From Ohtaekwangia kribbensis (lineage in GTDB: Bacteria > Bacteroidota > Bacteroidia > Cytophagales > Cyclobacteriaceae): a stretch of DNA of 64,000 nucleotides. The notes under the pieces were generated by a model, which saw only the letters and a list, made by a program, of their open reading frames with translations, searched no databases and was not told the DNA's origin. Made by a program: the position numbers and the translations under genes. Of the stretch, positions 24,417 through 33,674 are shown piece after piece. How positions within the stretch are numbered: position 1 is the first letter of the stretch; each line of letters starts with the position of its first letter. The stretch spans positions 186,001-250,000 of the forward strand of contig NZ_JBHTKA010000008.1 of the NCBI RefSeq assembly GCF_042676245.1, written 5' to 3'.

Positions 24417-24878
24417 GTGTCTACAATAGATTATCCTCCCCGGCCCTCTTCGTACAAAGTAAAAATTGTAAGATCTCCCTGGGGACAAATGCTTGCCTGG
24501 TACTTCATTAATGCTTTCATCATTGGGTTGGTTGCTCCGCACGACTCCTTCTACAAAGAAGTCCAATATGTAGAGCTGATATATACCGTTGGTTTTTACG
24601 TGTACTTCCGGGCGATGTACAAAACTATATACCTTTACCCCGACAAACTAAAGATCATTTTCCCAGCGCTATCCTTCCGCAAAAACAGAATATACAAGCT
24701 TTCAAATATCGACTATATATTATTTCAAATACTCCCGAAAGACGAGATAAGCGATCAATACTTCAAGATTCATTTTAAGAACGGCAAAAAGAAGAGATAC
24801 TGGCTCCCTTCCGACCAACTCTTTCAGTTTCGAACGTATGCCGGAGATATTGGTATCGTTGTGAAGAATTCAAGGTAG
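24417..24878 (+). CDS. small membrane protein, possibly PH-like
   Basis: The start is GTG at 24417 (STIDYPPRPSSYKVKIVRSP); no nearer ATG fits. Two hydrophobic segments (MLAWYFINAFIIGLVA and VELIYTVGFYVYFRAMY) form a hairpin in the membrane. A cytoplasmic part with strands follows (KTIYLYPDKLKIIFPALSFR, then KNRIYKLSNIDYILFQIL, FKIHFKNGKKKRYWLPSD), in the style of bacterial PH domains. The function is unknown. It is the last gene of the island before ordinary chromosomal genes. Confidence 0.65.
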   Translation: MSTIDYPPRPSSYKVKIVRSPWGQMLAWYFINAFIIGLVAPHDSFYKEVQYVELIYTVGFYVYFRAMYKTIYLYPDKLKIIFPALSFRKNRIYKLSNIDYILFQILPKDEISDQYFKIHFKNGKKKRYWLPSDQLFQFRTYAGDIGIVVKNSR

Positions 24879-25029
24879 GCGGTGCCTAAATTAAGCTGAC
24901 AAAAATAACTTTCACACTACATAAAAACCGAACTTAAAACGTACCGGCTTGGTATATAAAAAATAGGCAATTCCAATCAACAACCCGATATATTTATCAC
25001 CTTAACTTCAGCACAAGTCATTTTTTAAC

Positions 25030-26040
25030 ATGTATCGGATCGTTTTACTTTTTCTCTTCGTATTCATCATTCACTCAACTTCTTTCGCACAGCAACAACA
25101 AACCGACCGCCTCCAACGATTCAGGAAGAATGGTCTCTATGGTTTTATTAACAGCAGTAGGGATACCGTTGCAGCTGCGCAGTGGGATTATGTCGATGAT
25201 TTTTTTGCAGACAAAGCGCGTGTAGAGTACAAATCGAAGTGGGGCATGATTAACGCGAAAGGTGCCTACGTTATTCCGCTGGAGTACGATAAAATTACCA
25301 ATGTATCAGACGAAGGAATTGTTCGCCTAACACTCAACGGGCTCACTGGATACAAGCATGTCGATTCAGGTGTTATGATCAGCGCCATTCAGTGGCAGGA
25401 GGCAGGTCCTTTTTACAAAGGTTTCGCACAGGTAATGAAAGATAATCACTACGGTATAATCAACACCAAAGGCGTGGCGATTTGTCCTGCCATATATGAT
25501 TTTATCGGTGACATCTCTGCACCACACGAAATGGTGCGGGTAAAGAAAGATGAGAAGTTCGGCTACATCAATGCAACACGAAAACTTGTTATACCGATCA
25601 AGTTTTCATACGCTGAAGATTTCAGTGACGGCCTTGCGCTGGTGCAGGTCGTGGGCAGTGAAGTTTTTGAATATATAGACAAGACCGGCAAATCTATACT
25701 TCGCGCTCCTGTAGGCCTTATGCCCGGAAAATTCACAGAGGGTTATGCGCTGGTATTAAAAGGAAATACCGATGCCTATAAAGCCGGCTTCATCAACAAG
25801 CTCGGCAAAATAGTTATACCCATAGAATGGGACGATGCCACTGAATTTTACAACGGACACGCTGCTGTAAAACGCAACGGCAAATGGGGCTTCATCAACA
25901 AAAGCGGCAAGCTGGTTGTCGACACGCAATACGATGAAATTACACCCTATAGCAAACAAGCAAAAGGCAAACGAAACGGCCGATGGGAGAAACTATTTGA
26001 AGCTGAGACGTTGGAGGAAGTGGTGGATGAAGTGCATTAA
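25030..26040 (+). CDS. exported WG-repeat protein
   Basis: A signal peptide (MYRIVLLFLFVFIIHSTSFA, then Q) precedes about seven WG repeats. Examples are RKNGLYGFINSSRDTVAAAQ, KWGMINAKGAYVIPLEYDKI, HYGIINTKGVAICPAIYDFI, KFGYINATRKLVIPIKFSYA, AGFINKLGKIVIPIEWDDAT and KWGFINKSGKLVVDTQYDEI. These repeats form beta-strand units of the KWG family. Members are common in Bacteroidota periplasm or surface and their binding partner is not known. Length of 336 is normal. The gene stands alone. Confidence 0.9.
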   Translation: MYRIVLLFLFVFIIHSTSFAQQQQTDRLQRFRKNGLYGFINSSRDTVAAAQWDYVDDFFADKARVEYKSKWGMINAKGAYVIPLEYDKITNVSDEGIVRLTLNGLTGYKHVDSGVMISAIQWQEAGPFYKGFAQVMKDNHYGIINTKGVAICPAIYDFIGDISAPHEMVRVKKDEKFGYINATRKLVIPIKFSYAEDFSDGLALVQVVGSEVFEYIDKTGKSILRAPVGLMPGKFTEGYALVLKGNTDAYKAGFINKLGKIVIPIEWDDATEFYNGHAAVKRNGKWGFINKSGKLVVDTQYDEITPYSKQAKGKRNGRWEKLFEAETLEEVVDEVH

Positions 26041-26124
26041 TATGTACATCTCAAAACGTTGGGGCGCTAAATCATTGTAACTCAAACCAAAGTATAGAGA
26101 CTATATGTACATTTACATGGACCG

Positions 26125-27204
26125 ATGAATCAAAGTAAATCACCTGCCTCTTCATTTGTATACATACCTCAACTGGACTCCGTCCGGTTTCTTGCATTCA
26201 TTTTAATATTTATACACCATACAAATGTTGCCGGTGTTGCAGCCATGTCGGGTCTGCAAAAGATGGGGTGGGTAGGTGTCGATATCTTCCTTTGCCTGTC
26301 GGCATTTCTTCTCACGCGGTTGTTGCTTATCGAAATACAAACACGCAACCAAATCAGTCTCTTTAAATTCTACATGCGAAGGATGCTGCGAATATGGCCG
26401 CTATACTTCGCATACCTTATCTTTATAATTACCATCTCGTTTTTTGTATTCAAACCTGAGCAAAGTCTTTTCCGCTTCGTAACGCTGGCTACCTTCACCG
26501 ATAATATAGCTACCGCTATACATGGCTACAATCCACACACTGCAACGGGCCACCTTTGGACTATTTCGTACGAAGAACAATTTTATCTTGTACTTCCTTT
26601 TGTCGTAATGTTTGCATCGCGTCTAAAGAAGGCAACGAGCAAAGCTATACTCATCAGCATTATTGCGACAGGCTTACTTTCCAGATTTCTTTTTATACAC
26701 GCGCAAGCAAGTCACCCGGCAATATGGGTTCTGCCGGTAACACACTTTGAGTCTGTTATTGCAGGAACCTTAATGGCATATTACTATAACCGATTAAAAG
26801 ATATACCGACTATACTTCTCTTAGCAATATTTGCTGTAAGTCTGTGCGGAATAATTATGACGCCCCACGTAAGCACGAGCAACATTCTCTTTTTCATCTC
26901 CTATACCAGTGCGGGGTTGTTTTCTTTTTCAGTAGTAACATTGGCAATTAACAGCGAATTGAAATGGCTGCAAAAACTACTATTTCTCAAGCCAATATGT
27001 TATCTGGGAAAGATCTCATACGGGTTGTATATATTTCATCTTTTAGCGCTATTGGTGGTTTATCACATTCGGCCAACGGACAATTACTATATAAACAATT
27101 TGTTAGGATTGGCGTTTTGTATTGTAAGTGCAATGATGTCGTACGAGATCTTTGAAAAGAGATTTTTAAAACTCAAGAACAGCAAATATCGGCTGGAAAA
27201 ATAA
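26125..27204 (+). CDS. acyltransferase family 3 (OafA/YrhL-like) membrane protein
   Basis: The 359 residues have about ten membrane helices and the acyltransferase-3 motifs: YIPQLDSVRFLAFILIFIHH with the catalytic His region near the first helix, then WVGVDIFLCLSAFLLTRLLL and FYMRRMLRIWPLYFAYLIF. TGHLWTISYEEQFYLVLPF carries the SYEEQFY motif. YLGKISYGLYIFHLLALLVV is the typical late helix. It would transfer acetyl or another acyl group to a surface sugar or lipid from the inner membrane. It has no glycan genes next to it. Substrate unknown. Confidence 0.92.
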   Translation: MNQSKSPASSFVYIPQLDSVRFLAFILIFIHHTNVAGVAAMSGLQKMGWVGVDIFLCLSAFLLTRLLLIEIQTRNQISLFKFYMRRMLRIWPLYFAYLIFIITISFFVFKPEQSLFRFVTLATFTDNIATAIHGYNPHTATGHLWTISYEEQFYLVLPFVVMFASRLKKATSKAILISIIATGLLSRFLFIHAQASHPAIWVLPVTHFESVIAGTLMAYYYNRLKDIPTILLLAIFAVSLCGIIMTPHVSTSNILFFISYTSAGLFSFSVVTLAINSELKWLQKLLFLKPICYLGKISYGLYIFHLLALLVVYHIRPTDNYYINNLLGLAFCIVSAMMSYEIFEKRFLKLKNSKYRLEK

Positions 27205-27464
27205 TACTATTTATCCACAAGCAATACATTTAGTGTACCCCACCGTTGCAACGTATTGATGGCTGAACAATCAGGCGGAATCAATAAGCAGGCAATGCCG
27301 AGAAAGCCAGTCCTAACATGTCTATTAAACTCCATTTCCGTTCACATTATTTCAATTCCGGACATGTTATAAGTTTATACTCTTGGAATGCAAGCAAGAA
27401 AATGGGTTTCATTCTGGAATATGCTTTGCAAGTGCATTCCTGAATAGGTCATAAACTTTCACGC

Positions 27465-29825
27465 ATGCTCAGAAATTATTTTAAGGTCGCACTCCGGAAT
27501 CTCATCAGAAGCAAAGGCTTCTCGTTCATTAATATTTCCGGGCTTGCCGTGGGAATGGCAACAGCGATCATAATTTTTATATGGATAGACCATGAAGTAA
27601 GTTTCGATACCTTTCATGTAAATCGCCCAGATATATACCAGGCCTGGAACAAAGGCCGGATGAACGACAAGATTGAGTGTTGGCCGTATACACCAAAGGT
27701 TCTTGGCCCAACACTCAAAGCAGAGTATGAAGATGTAGCAGATGCAGCACGAACCTTTAGCCGGTGGTTTGTTACGGTTGTAGACGATCGTAAAATATCA
27801 ACAAAAGCACTTATTGCAGATCCTTCCTTCCTGAAGATATTTACCTTTCCACTATTAGAAGGTAATCCCGGCACAGCACTCAACGATAGTTACTCCATTA
27901 TTGTAACAGAGAAAATGGCGCTCAAAATGTTTGACGACATTCATGCATTGGGAAAAGAGATTAAAATCGATAATGAGCTATACCGTGTAACCGGTGTTAT
28001 GAAAGACCTGCCGCCCAATACCGATTTCGACTTTGAGTATATATTGTCGTGGGGGTACATGAAACGTACAAACGATGACGAAGTAAACTGGGCGAACAAT
28101 GGTATATTTACGTATGTCCAACTCAAGCCCGGGCACTCCTTTGCATCCGTAAGCGAAAAGATAAAAGACGTCACCATTCGTCACAGCGAAGGGCTTGTTA
28201 AAGAAGAGATTATACTTCACCCGATCAGTCAGTGGCATTTATACTCACGATTTGAAAATGGAAAATCTGCCGGAGGACGAATAGAAACGGTACGGCTATT
28301 CGCCATTATTGGTGGATTCGTTCTACTGGTAGCCTGCATTAACTTCATGAACTTAAGCACCGCGCGGAGTGAAAAACGGGCAAAAGAAGTTGGTGTACGA
28401 AAAGTAGCCGGTGCTGATAAAACATTGCTGATAGGACAATTTTTAATCGAGTCAATTTTGCTGGCCGGTATATCGGCAGCTATAGCCGTTGTGTTGGTGC
28501 AGTTCATGTTACCTTACTTTAATACACTCGTTGGCCAAATCGTTTCAGTACCCTTTACACAACTATATTTCTGGATAGCATTGATTGCCTTCACGATTAT
28601 CACGGGTATTATTGCTGGCAGTTACCCGGCATTCTTCCTTTCGTCTTTTAAACCTGTTACGGTGCTAAAGGGCACATTCAAAAAAAGTTTTGCACGCATC
28701 AACCCGAGAAAGATACTGGTCGTTACACAGTTCACATTTGCAATCGTGCTGATTATAGCGACCATGGTAGTGGTGCAACAGATACGCTATACGCAAACAC
28801 GCGATCGCGGCTATAATGCGACACCACTGGTATATCATTGGATGACAGGCGATCTCTACGAGAACTATACACCGTTAAAAAATGAGCTCATCAATTCCGG
28901 TATAGCTTCAAGCGTAACCAAAACGCTGTCGCCCATGAGCATGATTATGAGTGACACGTGGGACCTGCAATGGCAAGGTAAAAATCCGGAAGACAAAACC
29001 GACTTTGACCGAATGTCGGCTGACGAAGGATTGGTGGAAACTGCATCACTTCACTTGATACAAGGTCGCGATATGGATCTTCAAAAATACCCGACCGATT
29101 CAACGGCCATGCTCATCAACGAAGCGGCAGCGAAGGCATTTGGCTTTAAAGACCCGATTGGTCAACGAGTAACCGAAACGGATGGTACCGAGTATCATAT
29201 CGTTGGCGTAGTGAAAGATTTTATCACCGGATCACCTTATCAAACTATAAAGCCCCTCGTTATTGAAGGAGAAAAAGGAAGCGGATTTAATGTAATCCAC
29301 ATCAAACTGAGAGAAGATATAGCTCCACAGCAAGCCATTGCAGGTATACAAGCACTCTTTCAAAAGTATAATCCTGAATATCCCTTTGAGTTTCATTTTT
29401 CAGATGATGACTATGCACAGAAATTTGAAGACACCGAACGCACCGCATCACTCACTTCGGTATTCACTATACTAACGATCTTCATCTCATGTCTTGGACT
29501 ATTCGGACTCGCCAGCTATATGGCTGAAGTCAGAATAAAAGAGATTGGCATCCGAAAAACTTTGGGAGCATCTGTACTTCGCATTACCGCGCTTCTCTCC
29601 AAAGATTTTGCAACACTCGTAGCTATCGCGATATTGATTGGTACACCCATCGCATGGTATGCTATGGATCAATGGCTTCAAGGCTATACCTATAGAACCA
29701 ACATAGAATGGTGGATATTTATACTCGCAGGAACGCTATGTATTACACTTGCACTGGTTACGGTAGGCTACCAATCTATTAAAGCGGCATTGGAGAACCC
29801 GGTGAAGAGTTTAAGGAATGAGTAA
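27465..29825 (+). CDS. ABC transporter permease, FtsX/MacB type
   Basis: The 786-residue protein has the standard layout of Bacteroidota MacB-like permeases. The N-terminus is MLRNYFKVALRNLIRSKGFS with the first membrane helix (INISGLAVGMATAIIIFIWI). A periplasmic MacB_PCD domain follows, then FtsX helices (LFAIIGGFVLLVACINFMNL, then STARSEKRAKEVGVRKVAGA). The whole set is repeated in the second half, ending LFGLASYMAEVRIKEIGIRK, then TLGAS and the last helices. No ATPase is adjacent, which is common for this group. It probably moves lipoprotein, peptide or drug from the membrane, or is a stress sensor. Start ATG is clear. Confidence 0.93.
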   Translation: MLRNYFKVALRNLIRSKGFSFINISGLAVGMATAIIIFIWIDHEVSFDTFHVNRPDIYQAWNKGRMNDKIECWPYTPKVLGPTLKAEYEDVADAARTFSRWFVTVVDDRKISTKALIADPSFLKIFTFPLLEGNPGTALNDSYSIIVTEKMALKMFDDIHALGKEIKIDNELYRVTGVMKDLPPNTDFDFEYILSWGYMKRTNDDEVNWANNGIFTYVQLKPGHSFASVSEKIKDVTIRHSEGLVKEEIILHPISQWHLYSRFENGKSAGGRIETVRLFAIIGGFVLLVACINFMNLSTARSEKRAKEVGVRKVAGADKTLLIGQFLIESILLAGISAAIAVVLVQFMLPYFNTLVGQIVSVPFTQLYFWIALIAFTIITGIIAGSYPAFFLSSFKPVTVLKGTFKKSFARINPRKILVVTQFTFAIVLIIATMVVVQQIRYTQTRDRGYNATPLVYHWMTGDLYENYTPLKNELINSGIASSVTKTLSPMSMIMSDTWDLQWQGKNPEDKTDFDRMSADEGLVETASLHLIQGRDMDLQKYPTDSTAMLINEAAAKAFGFKDPIGQRVTETDGTEYHIVGVVKDFITGSPYQTIKPLVIEGEKGSGFNVIHIKLREDIAPQQAIAGIQALFQKYNPEYPFEFHFSDDDYAQKFEDTERTASLTSVFTILTIFISCLGLFGLASYMAEVRIKEIGIRKTLGASVLRITALLSKDFATLVAIAILIGTPIAWYAMDQWLQGYTYRTNIEWWIFILAGTLCITLALVTVGYQSIKAALENPVKSLRNE

Positions 29826-29874
29826 CATTGTGTTTTACACTTGACCTGATAGCTACATTTGCGTGTCCTGTTGT

Positions 29875-30567
29875 TTACTTAAACATCAAATGTATCTTCT
29901 CAGGAATTTCGGCAACACGCGATTGTAGCAGATCATCAATACTATATATAAACAACTTTTGGGGCCCGCCAAATTTGTATACAATATGCTCACGATCCTG
30001 CCATGACAGATGAGAAATTACAAAAATTTCTGCACGATCCTTGTATACTAAGTGTCGTATCAATTCTGTTTTGGCCTTATCAAACAGTACGAGCCAGTAT
30101 TCAAACCGACTAAAATCATACACGGTATACATACCGATATAATGTCTTCTATCAGGTGAAGCAATCGGTTTTCCTTTAAACCACCATTCATTTTTTATTT
30201 CGCTCGCTAAGCATGTATTATACGTGTCTAAAATAATATCAGTTCCCCAGTTTTCGCAAGAAGCCACGTGAAGCAGCGCATTACGAATCATATCGAGAAT
30301 CATTTTCTTTCTTTCAAAAACATCTTTACTCTGCTGGTAGACATCTGGATCAAAGAAATAATCAATAGTCAAAAAACCTCCATAGTGATAGTAACTTAAG
30401 TGTTTACTTTCATCATCCGTCAGATATATCGAAAAAATAAAGACGTTTGGTGTTCTGAGTTTACTTTTCAAAATACGCTTGAACATGTGAGAAACACAAT
30501 TCGTTAACACGGAACGAAATTTATCCTCCTTGCGATCATAAATCCGAATATCTTCTATATAGCTCAT
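29875..30567 (-). CDS. unrecognised cytoplasmic protein
   Basis: The 230 residues start MSYIEDIRIYDRKEDKFRSV and have no signal peptide or membrane helix. The middle has VFIFSIYLTDDESKHLSYYH and SCENWGTDIILDTYNTCLAS. The latter half has aromatic-rich strands (YIGMYTVYDFSRFEYWLVLF, later IVYKFGGPQKLFIYSIDD). Two Cys and several paired aromatic residues are present but no recognised motif. It lies alone between the permease and the SDR gene. Function unknown. Confidence 0.65.
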   Translation of the reverse strand: MSYIEDIRIYDRKEDKFRSVLTNCVSHMFKRILKSKLRTPNVFIFSIYLTDDESKHLSYYHYGGFLTIDYFFDPDVYQQSKDVFERKKMILDMIRNALLHVASCENWGTDIILDTYNTCLASEIKNEWWFKGKPIASPDRRHYIGMYTVYDFSRFEYWLVLFDKAKTELIRHLVYKDRAEIFVISHLSWQDREHIVYKFGGPQKLFIYSIDDLLQSRVAEIPEKIHLMFK

Positions 30568-30771
30568 AAGTACTAATTCCGATTAGTTTAAGCCAACATT
30601 TAACCATCCTACACTAGCCAATATAGCATCTTTTTGCAAATCCAGCTCTGCGTCAACCTGCAAAATCTGCGCGCAAACCAAACCGGGAAAAGTATAAGCA
30701 ATGCGTAGATAGATATAAATCCGTCACGAGGCGTGTGTGCACCTTTACATCGTAATTAAAAACAAAACAAT

Positions 30772-31542
30772 ATGAAAACGAACATAACAAAAATCGCTTT
30801 GGTAACTGGCGGAAGTCGCGGCCTTGGAAAAGATATAGCCTTAAACCTGGCTGCACGCGGTAACGATGTAATCATAACCTACAATTCCAGGAAAGACGAA
30901 GCACTTTCTGTTTTAGCTGCTATCGAACAAACCGGACAACGTGCCACAGCTTTACAACTCAACACCGGTGACACGAAAAGCTTCGATACTTTTTACGCTA
31001 CATTACTGACATCCTTAAAGAATAGATTCCAATCAGAACGCTTCGATTTTCTTATCAACAACGCAGGACATGGCATAACTGTACCATCGCTTGCAGCCAC
31101 GACAGAAGAGCAGTTTGATGAACTTGTAAATGTACATTTAAAAGGTGTATTCTTCCTTACACAAAAAGCCCTGCCCTATATCAGCGATGGCGGTGCCATT
31201 GTAAACATCTCCAGCGGCTTAACACGCTTTACAAATCCCGGCAGTGGCGCATACGCCAGTGTAAAATCAGGAGTAGAAACACTCACCAAGTATATAGCTA
31301 AAGAATTAGGACAACGCTATATACGTGCCAATGTAGTAGCGCCAGGCGCCATCGCTACCGATTTTAATGGCAGCCGACTTCGTGAAACACCTCAAGTACA
31401 AGAGCATATAAAAGCAATCACAGCGCTGCCGCGGATTGGACAAGCTGACGACATTGGAAGCGTAGTAGCATTTCTATGTTCCAATGATGCTAAATGGATA
31501 AACGGACAACGTATTGAAGTAGCCGGGGGTATGTACCTATAA
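30772..31542 (+). CDS. short-chain dehydrogenase/reductase (SDR)
   Basis: The 256 residues contain the SDR motifs: cofactor loop VTGGSRGLGKDIALNLAA, NNAGHG, the catalytic Ser in VNISSGLTRF, and YASVKSG with the YxxxK pair. VVAPGAIATDF and the C-terminal CSNDAKWINGQRIEVAGGMY are the usual substrate and end segments. Arg after the first Gly loop and no acidic residue after strand 2 (TYNSRKDE) suggest NADP(H). It is a cytoplasmic oxidoreductase. The AraC-type gene 66 bases downstream on the same strand is its likely regulator. Confidence 0.92.
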   Translation: MKTNITKIALVTGGSRGLGKDIALNLAARGNDVIITYNSRKDEALSVLAAIEQTGQRATALQLNTGDTKSFDTFYATLLTSLKNRFQSERFDFLINNAGHGITVPSLAATTEEQFDELVNVHLKGVFFLTQKALPYISDGGAIVNISSGLTRFTNPGSGAYASVKSGVETLTKYIAKELGQRYIRANVVAPGAIATDFNGSRLRETPQVQEHIKAITALPRIGQADDIGSVVAFLCSNDAKWINGQRIEVAGGMYL

Positions 31543-31589
31543 GAAGTGCATACTCAACAACAGTAAATAAATTCAGAAACATTATTGCG

Positions 31590-31597
31590 TATCTTTG
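31590..31597 (+). promoter_or_regulatory. -7 element upstream of the AraC-type gene
   Basis: TATCTTTG is a perfect TAnnTTTG box 10 bases before the ATG at 31608. Such closeness would give an almost leaderless mRNA. A clear -33 TTTG is not seen. Confidence 0.45.
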
Positions 31598-31607
31598 ACA
31601 TGTCAAT

Positions 31608-32510
31608 ATGCCAAATACTTTTGTAGATATATACACCATCAGCGACCTGCACAAGCTGTATAGCTGTCCGGGACCCAAGCATCCACTGGTCTCATTTGTT
31701 TCTTTAGACGAAATAAATCGCAACAACTTTCCGGAGGAAGAAACACCTTTCCGCATTCACTTCTACTCAGTATATCTCAAGCAGTTAAAAGGCTCTATGA
31801 AGTATGGCAAATCGCAATACGATTTCGATGAAGGTACGCTCGTATTTACGGCTCCGGGTCAGGCTATATCTACACAACGCTATATTGCATACAACGAAGG
31901 CTGGGGATTATTCTTCCACGCAGATCTGCTCCACAAAACCGACCTCGGAAAAAAAATACATCAGTATTCATTCTTTCAATATGATGCCAACGAAGCACTG
32001 CACGTATCTGACGATGAGAAAGCAATGCTACGCACTTGTGGCGAAAACATAAAACGCGAATACTCTCAGAATATCGACAAACACTCGCATGCGCTTATTG
32101 TAAGCAACATCGAACTACTGCTAAACTACTGTAATCGCTTTTACGACCGCCAGTTCATTACACGCGTCAAAGTAAACCACGATATAGTACAACAATTTGA
32201 AAATGCACTCCTGGCTTACTTCGCGCAAGACACACTTATAAATACAGGTCTACCCGATGTAAAGTATTTTGCTGAGCAGTTACACCTCTCTCCTAATTAC
32301 TTGTCAGATTTACTAAAGCGCTACACCGGAAAAACCACGCAGGAGCATATACACCTTCAGTTAATAGAGAAAGCCAAATCATTACTCTGGGGTTCAGATA
32401 AATCAATAAGCGAAATCGCTTACGACCTCGGCTTTGAACATCCTTCTTACTTTACAAAAATTTTCAAGGCGAAGATGGGAAAGTCTCCGAAGGAGTTTAG
32501 GTTGAATTGA
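31608..32510 (+). CDS. AraC family transcription regulator
   Basis: The 300 residues have an N-terminal cupin-like sensing domain (FRIHFYSVYLKQLKGSMKYG, later GTLVFTAPGQAISTQ) and a C-terminal double HTH. The latter reads VKYFAEQLHLSPNYLSDLLK, then RYTGKTTQEHIHLQLIEKAK and the hallmark ISEIAYDLGFEHPSYFTKIF, KAKMGKSPKEFR. Regulators of this arrangement sit next to SDR or redox genes and respond to a small molecule. The SDR at 30772 is the likely target. The start ATG is well placed after a -7 box. Confidence 0.92.
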   Translation: MPNTFVDIYTISDLHKLYSCPGPKHPLVSFVSLDEINRNNFPEEETPFRIHFYSVYLKQLKGSMKYGKSQYDFDEGTLVFTAPGQAISTQRYIAYNEGWGLFFHADLLHKTDLGKKIHQYSFFQYDANEALHVSDDEKAMLRTCGENIKREYSQNIDKHSHALIVSNIELLLNYCNRFYDRQFITRVKVNHDIVQQFENALLAYFAQDTLINTGLPDVKYFAEQLHLSPNYLSDLLKRYTGKTTQEHIHLQLIEKAKSLLWGSDKSISEIAYDLGFEHPSYFTKIFKAKMGKSPKEFRLN

Positions 32511-32609
32511 GCCTATACAAATAGAAAGCCCCGAGTGTCAGGGCCTTTATCAAAACAATCATCATAAAAAAATACAGGAATACTACACCACAACATCAAA
32601 AACTCATAC

Positions 32610-32617
32610 TATATTTG
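32610..32617 (+). promoter_or_regulatory. -7 element of the small gene at 32644
   Basis: TATATTTG fits TAnnTTTG and lies 26 bases before an ATG. The expected TTTG at -33 is not clear. Confidence 0.5.
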
Positions 32618-32643
32618 CAACACGATAAAAAATTAAAACTAAA

Positions 32644-32748
32644 ATGAAACCAGGAGTAAACATCGCAAACCAAAATACGCTCCCTAAATACGCCTCGTAT
32701 TTAACGGGAAGAGCTGTTGGGATTTACCCTGGGTATATGTATAGATAA
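32644..32748 (+). CDS. possible 34-residue small protein
   Basis: A reading frame starts at the ATG at 32644: MKPGVNIANQNTLPKYASYL, then TGRAVGIYPGYMYR and TAA. It sits exactly between a TAnnTTTG box (32610) and a strong terminator (32772), so the stretch is a separate transcript of about 180 bases. The peptide is basic with four Tyr and no clear helix or signal. The short AT-rich leader with AAAACTAAA before the ATG is typical of Bacteroidota translation starts. It could also be a small RNA with a chance frame. Confidence 0.45.
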   Translation: MKPGVNIANQNTLPKYASYLTGRAVGIYPGYMYR

Positions 32749-32771
32749 AACATCACACTGCTGATGCATAC

Positions 32772-32804
32772 AAGCCCCTGGTAAACCAACCCGGGGCTTT
32801 TTTT
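32772..32804 (+). terminator. Rho-independent terminator of the small gene
   Basis: AAGCCCC (32772-32778) and GGGGCTT (32793-32799) form a stem with an inner GG/CC pair and are followed by TTTTTTT. Confidence 0.85.
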
Positions 32805-32935
32805 ATTCTCCACGATAGTAAAAGTATATATCGTCTGATGAAAACACATCGGAGTGGCGCTGCCATGTCTTTTCTGAACGCATATATCATTCGCTATACC
32901 TAATACAATTATTAACACTCTTATTGAATAAACTA

Positions 32936-33577
32936 ATGAAAGAATACCACAAGATTCAGACTGTGTTTTTGCGCAGTCCTGAAACCAACTTTAAACAACT
33001 GATGGAAGGCCACTGGGCGTTACCGGAATTTGAAACACTGAAAGATATTCCATGGACCTGGACCGAAAAAATTGATGGTACAAACATTCGCATCATGTGG
33101 AATGGTGGTGAAGTGCGCTTCGGAGGAAAAACCGATGATGCACATATACCAACCTTCCTGCTAAATGTACTGCAACAGAAATTTACCGCAGAAACTATGA
33201 AACAAATCTTTACTGATGCAACCGAAGTATGTATATACGGTGAAGGCTACGGTAACAAAATCCAGAAGGATGGTAGTCGTTACATCACTCAGGGTACTGA
33301 TTTTATTTTGTTCGATGTAAAAGTCGGTAACTTCTGGCTGTCCCGCGAAAACGTAGAAGACATTGCTAACAAATTTAAAGTAGATATCGTACCAATTATC
33401 GGTACCGGTACACTGATAGAAGCAGTAGATTTTGTAAAGAAAGGTTACACCTCTATCATTGCACATGATAAAAAGCACATCGCAGAAGGTCTCATCATGA
33501 AGCCTAAAGTCGATTTGTTTAATCGTCACGGTCAGCGAATCGTAGCGAAAATCAAATTCCGCGATTTTAAGAGGTAG
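32936..33577 (+). CDS. RNA ligase family protein (Rnl2-like nucleotidyltransferase)
   Basis: The ATG at 32936 gives 213 residues; a TTG at 32924 would add four. The ligase motifs are in order: motif I WTEKIDGTNIRI with catalytic Lys near residue 45, motif III FILFDVKV, motif IV AEGLIMKPK, and motif V IVAKIKFRDF. The protein is a bare adenylyltransferase core without an extra C-terminal domain, like the smallest Rnl2-like ligases. It would seal RNA 3'-OH and 5'-phosphate ends using ATP. A cyclic-phosphate-processing receiver protein lies two genes downstream, so a role in RNA repair is plausible. Confidence 0.9.
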   Translation: MKEYHKIQTVFLRSPETNFKQLMEGHWALPEFETLKDIPWTWTEKIDGTNIRIMWNGGEVRFGGKTDDAHIPTFLLNVLQQKFTAETMKQIFTDATEVCIYGEGYGNKIQKDGSRYITQGTDFILFDVKVGNFWLSRENVEDIANKFKVDIVPIIGTGTLIEAVDFVKKGYTSIIAHDKKHIAEGLIMKPKVDLFNRHGQRIVAKIKFRDFKR

Positions 33578-33597
33578 ATTGTATTCATTTTTATCAA

Positions 33598-33622
33598 TAG
33601 CAGGGGAATTAATACCCTGCTA
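33598..33622. repeat. intergenic inverted repeat with AATTAAT loop
   Basis: TAGCAGGG (33598-33605) pairs with CCCTGCTA (33615-33622) around GAATTAATA. It lies just after the RNA ligase stop and resembles the palindromes at 37270 and 52031, whose centres are GGGATTAATCCC. No T run follows. Confidence 0.6.
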
Positions 33623-33674
33623 GATATTAATGATTCAGATTTATATTTGCTATAGTTGCCTATAGACAAACACC

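Noticed and set aside
27205..27464. 260-base gap between acyltransferase and permease
   Set aside because: No hairpin, promoter box or open frame stood out.
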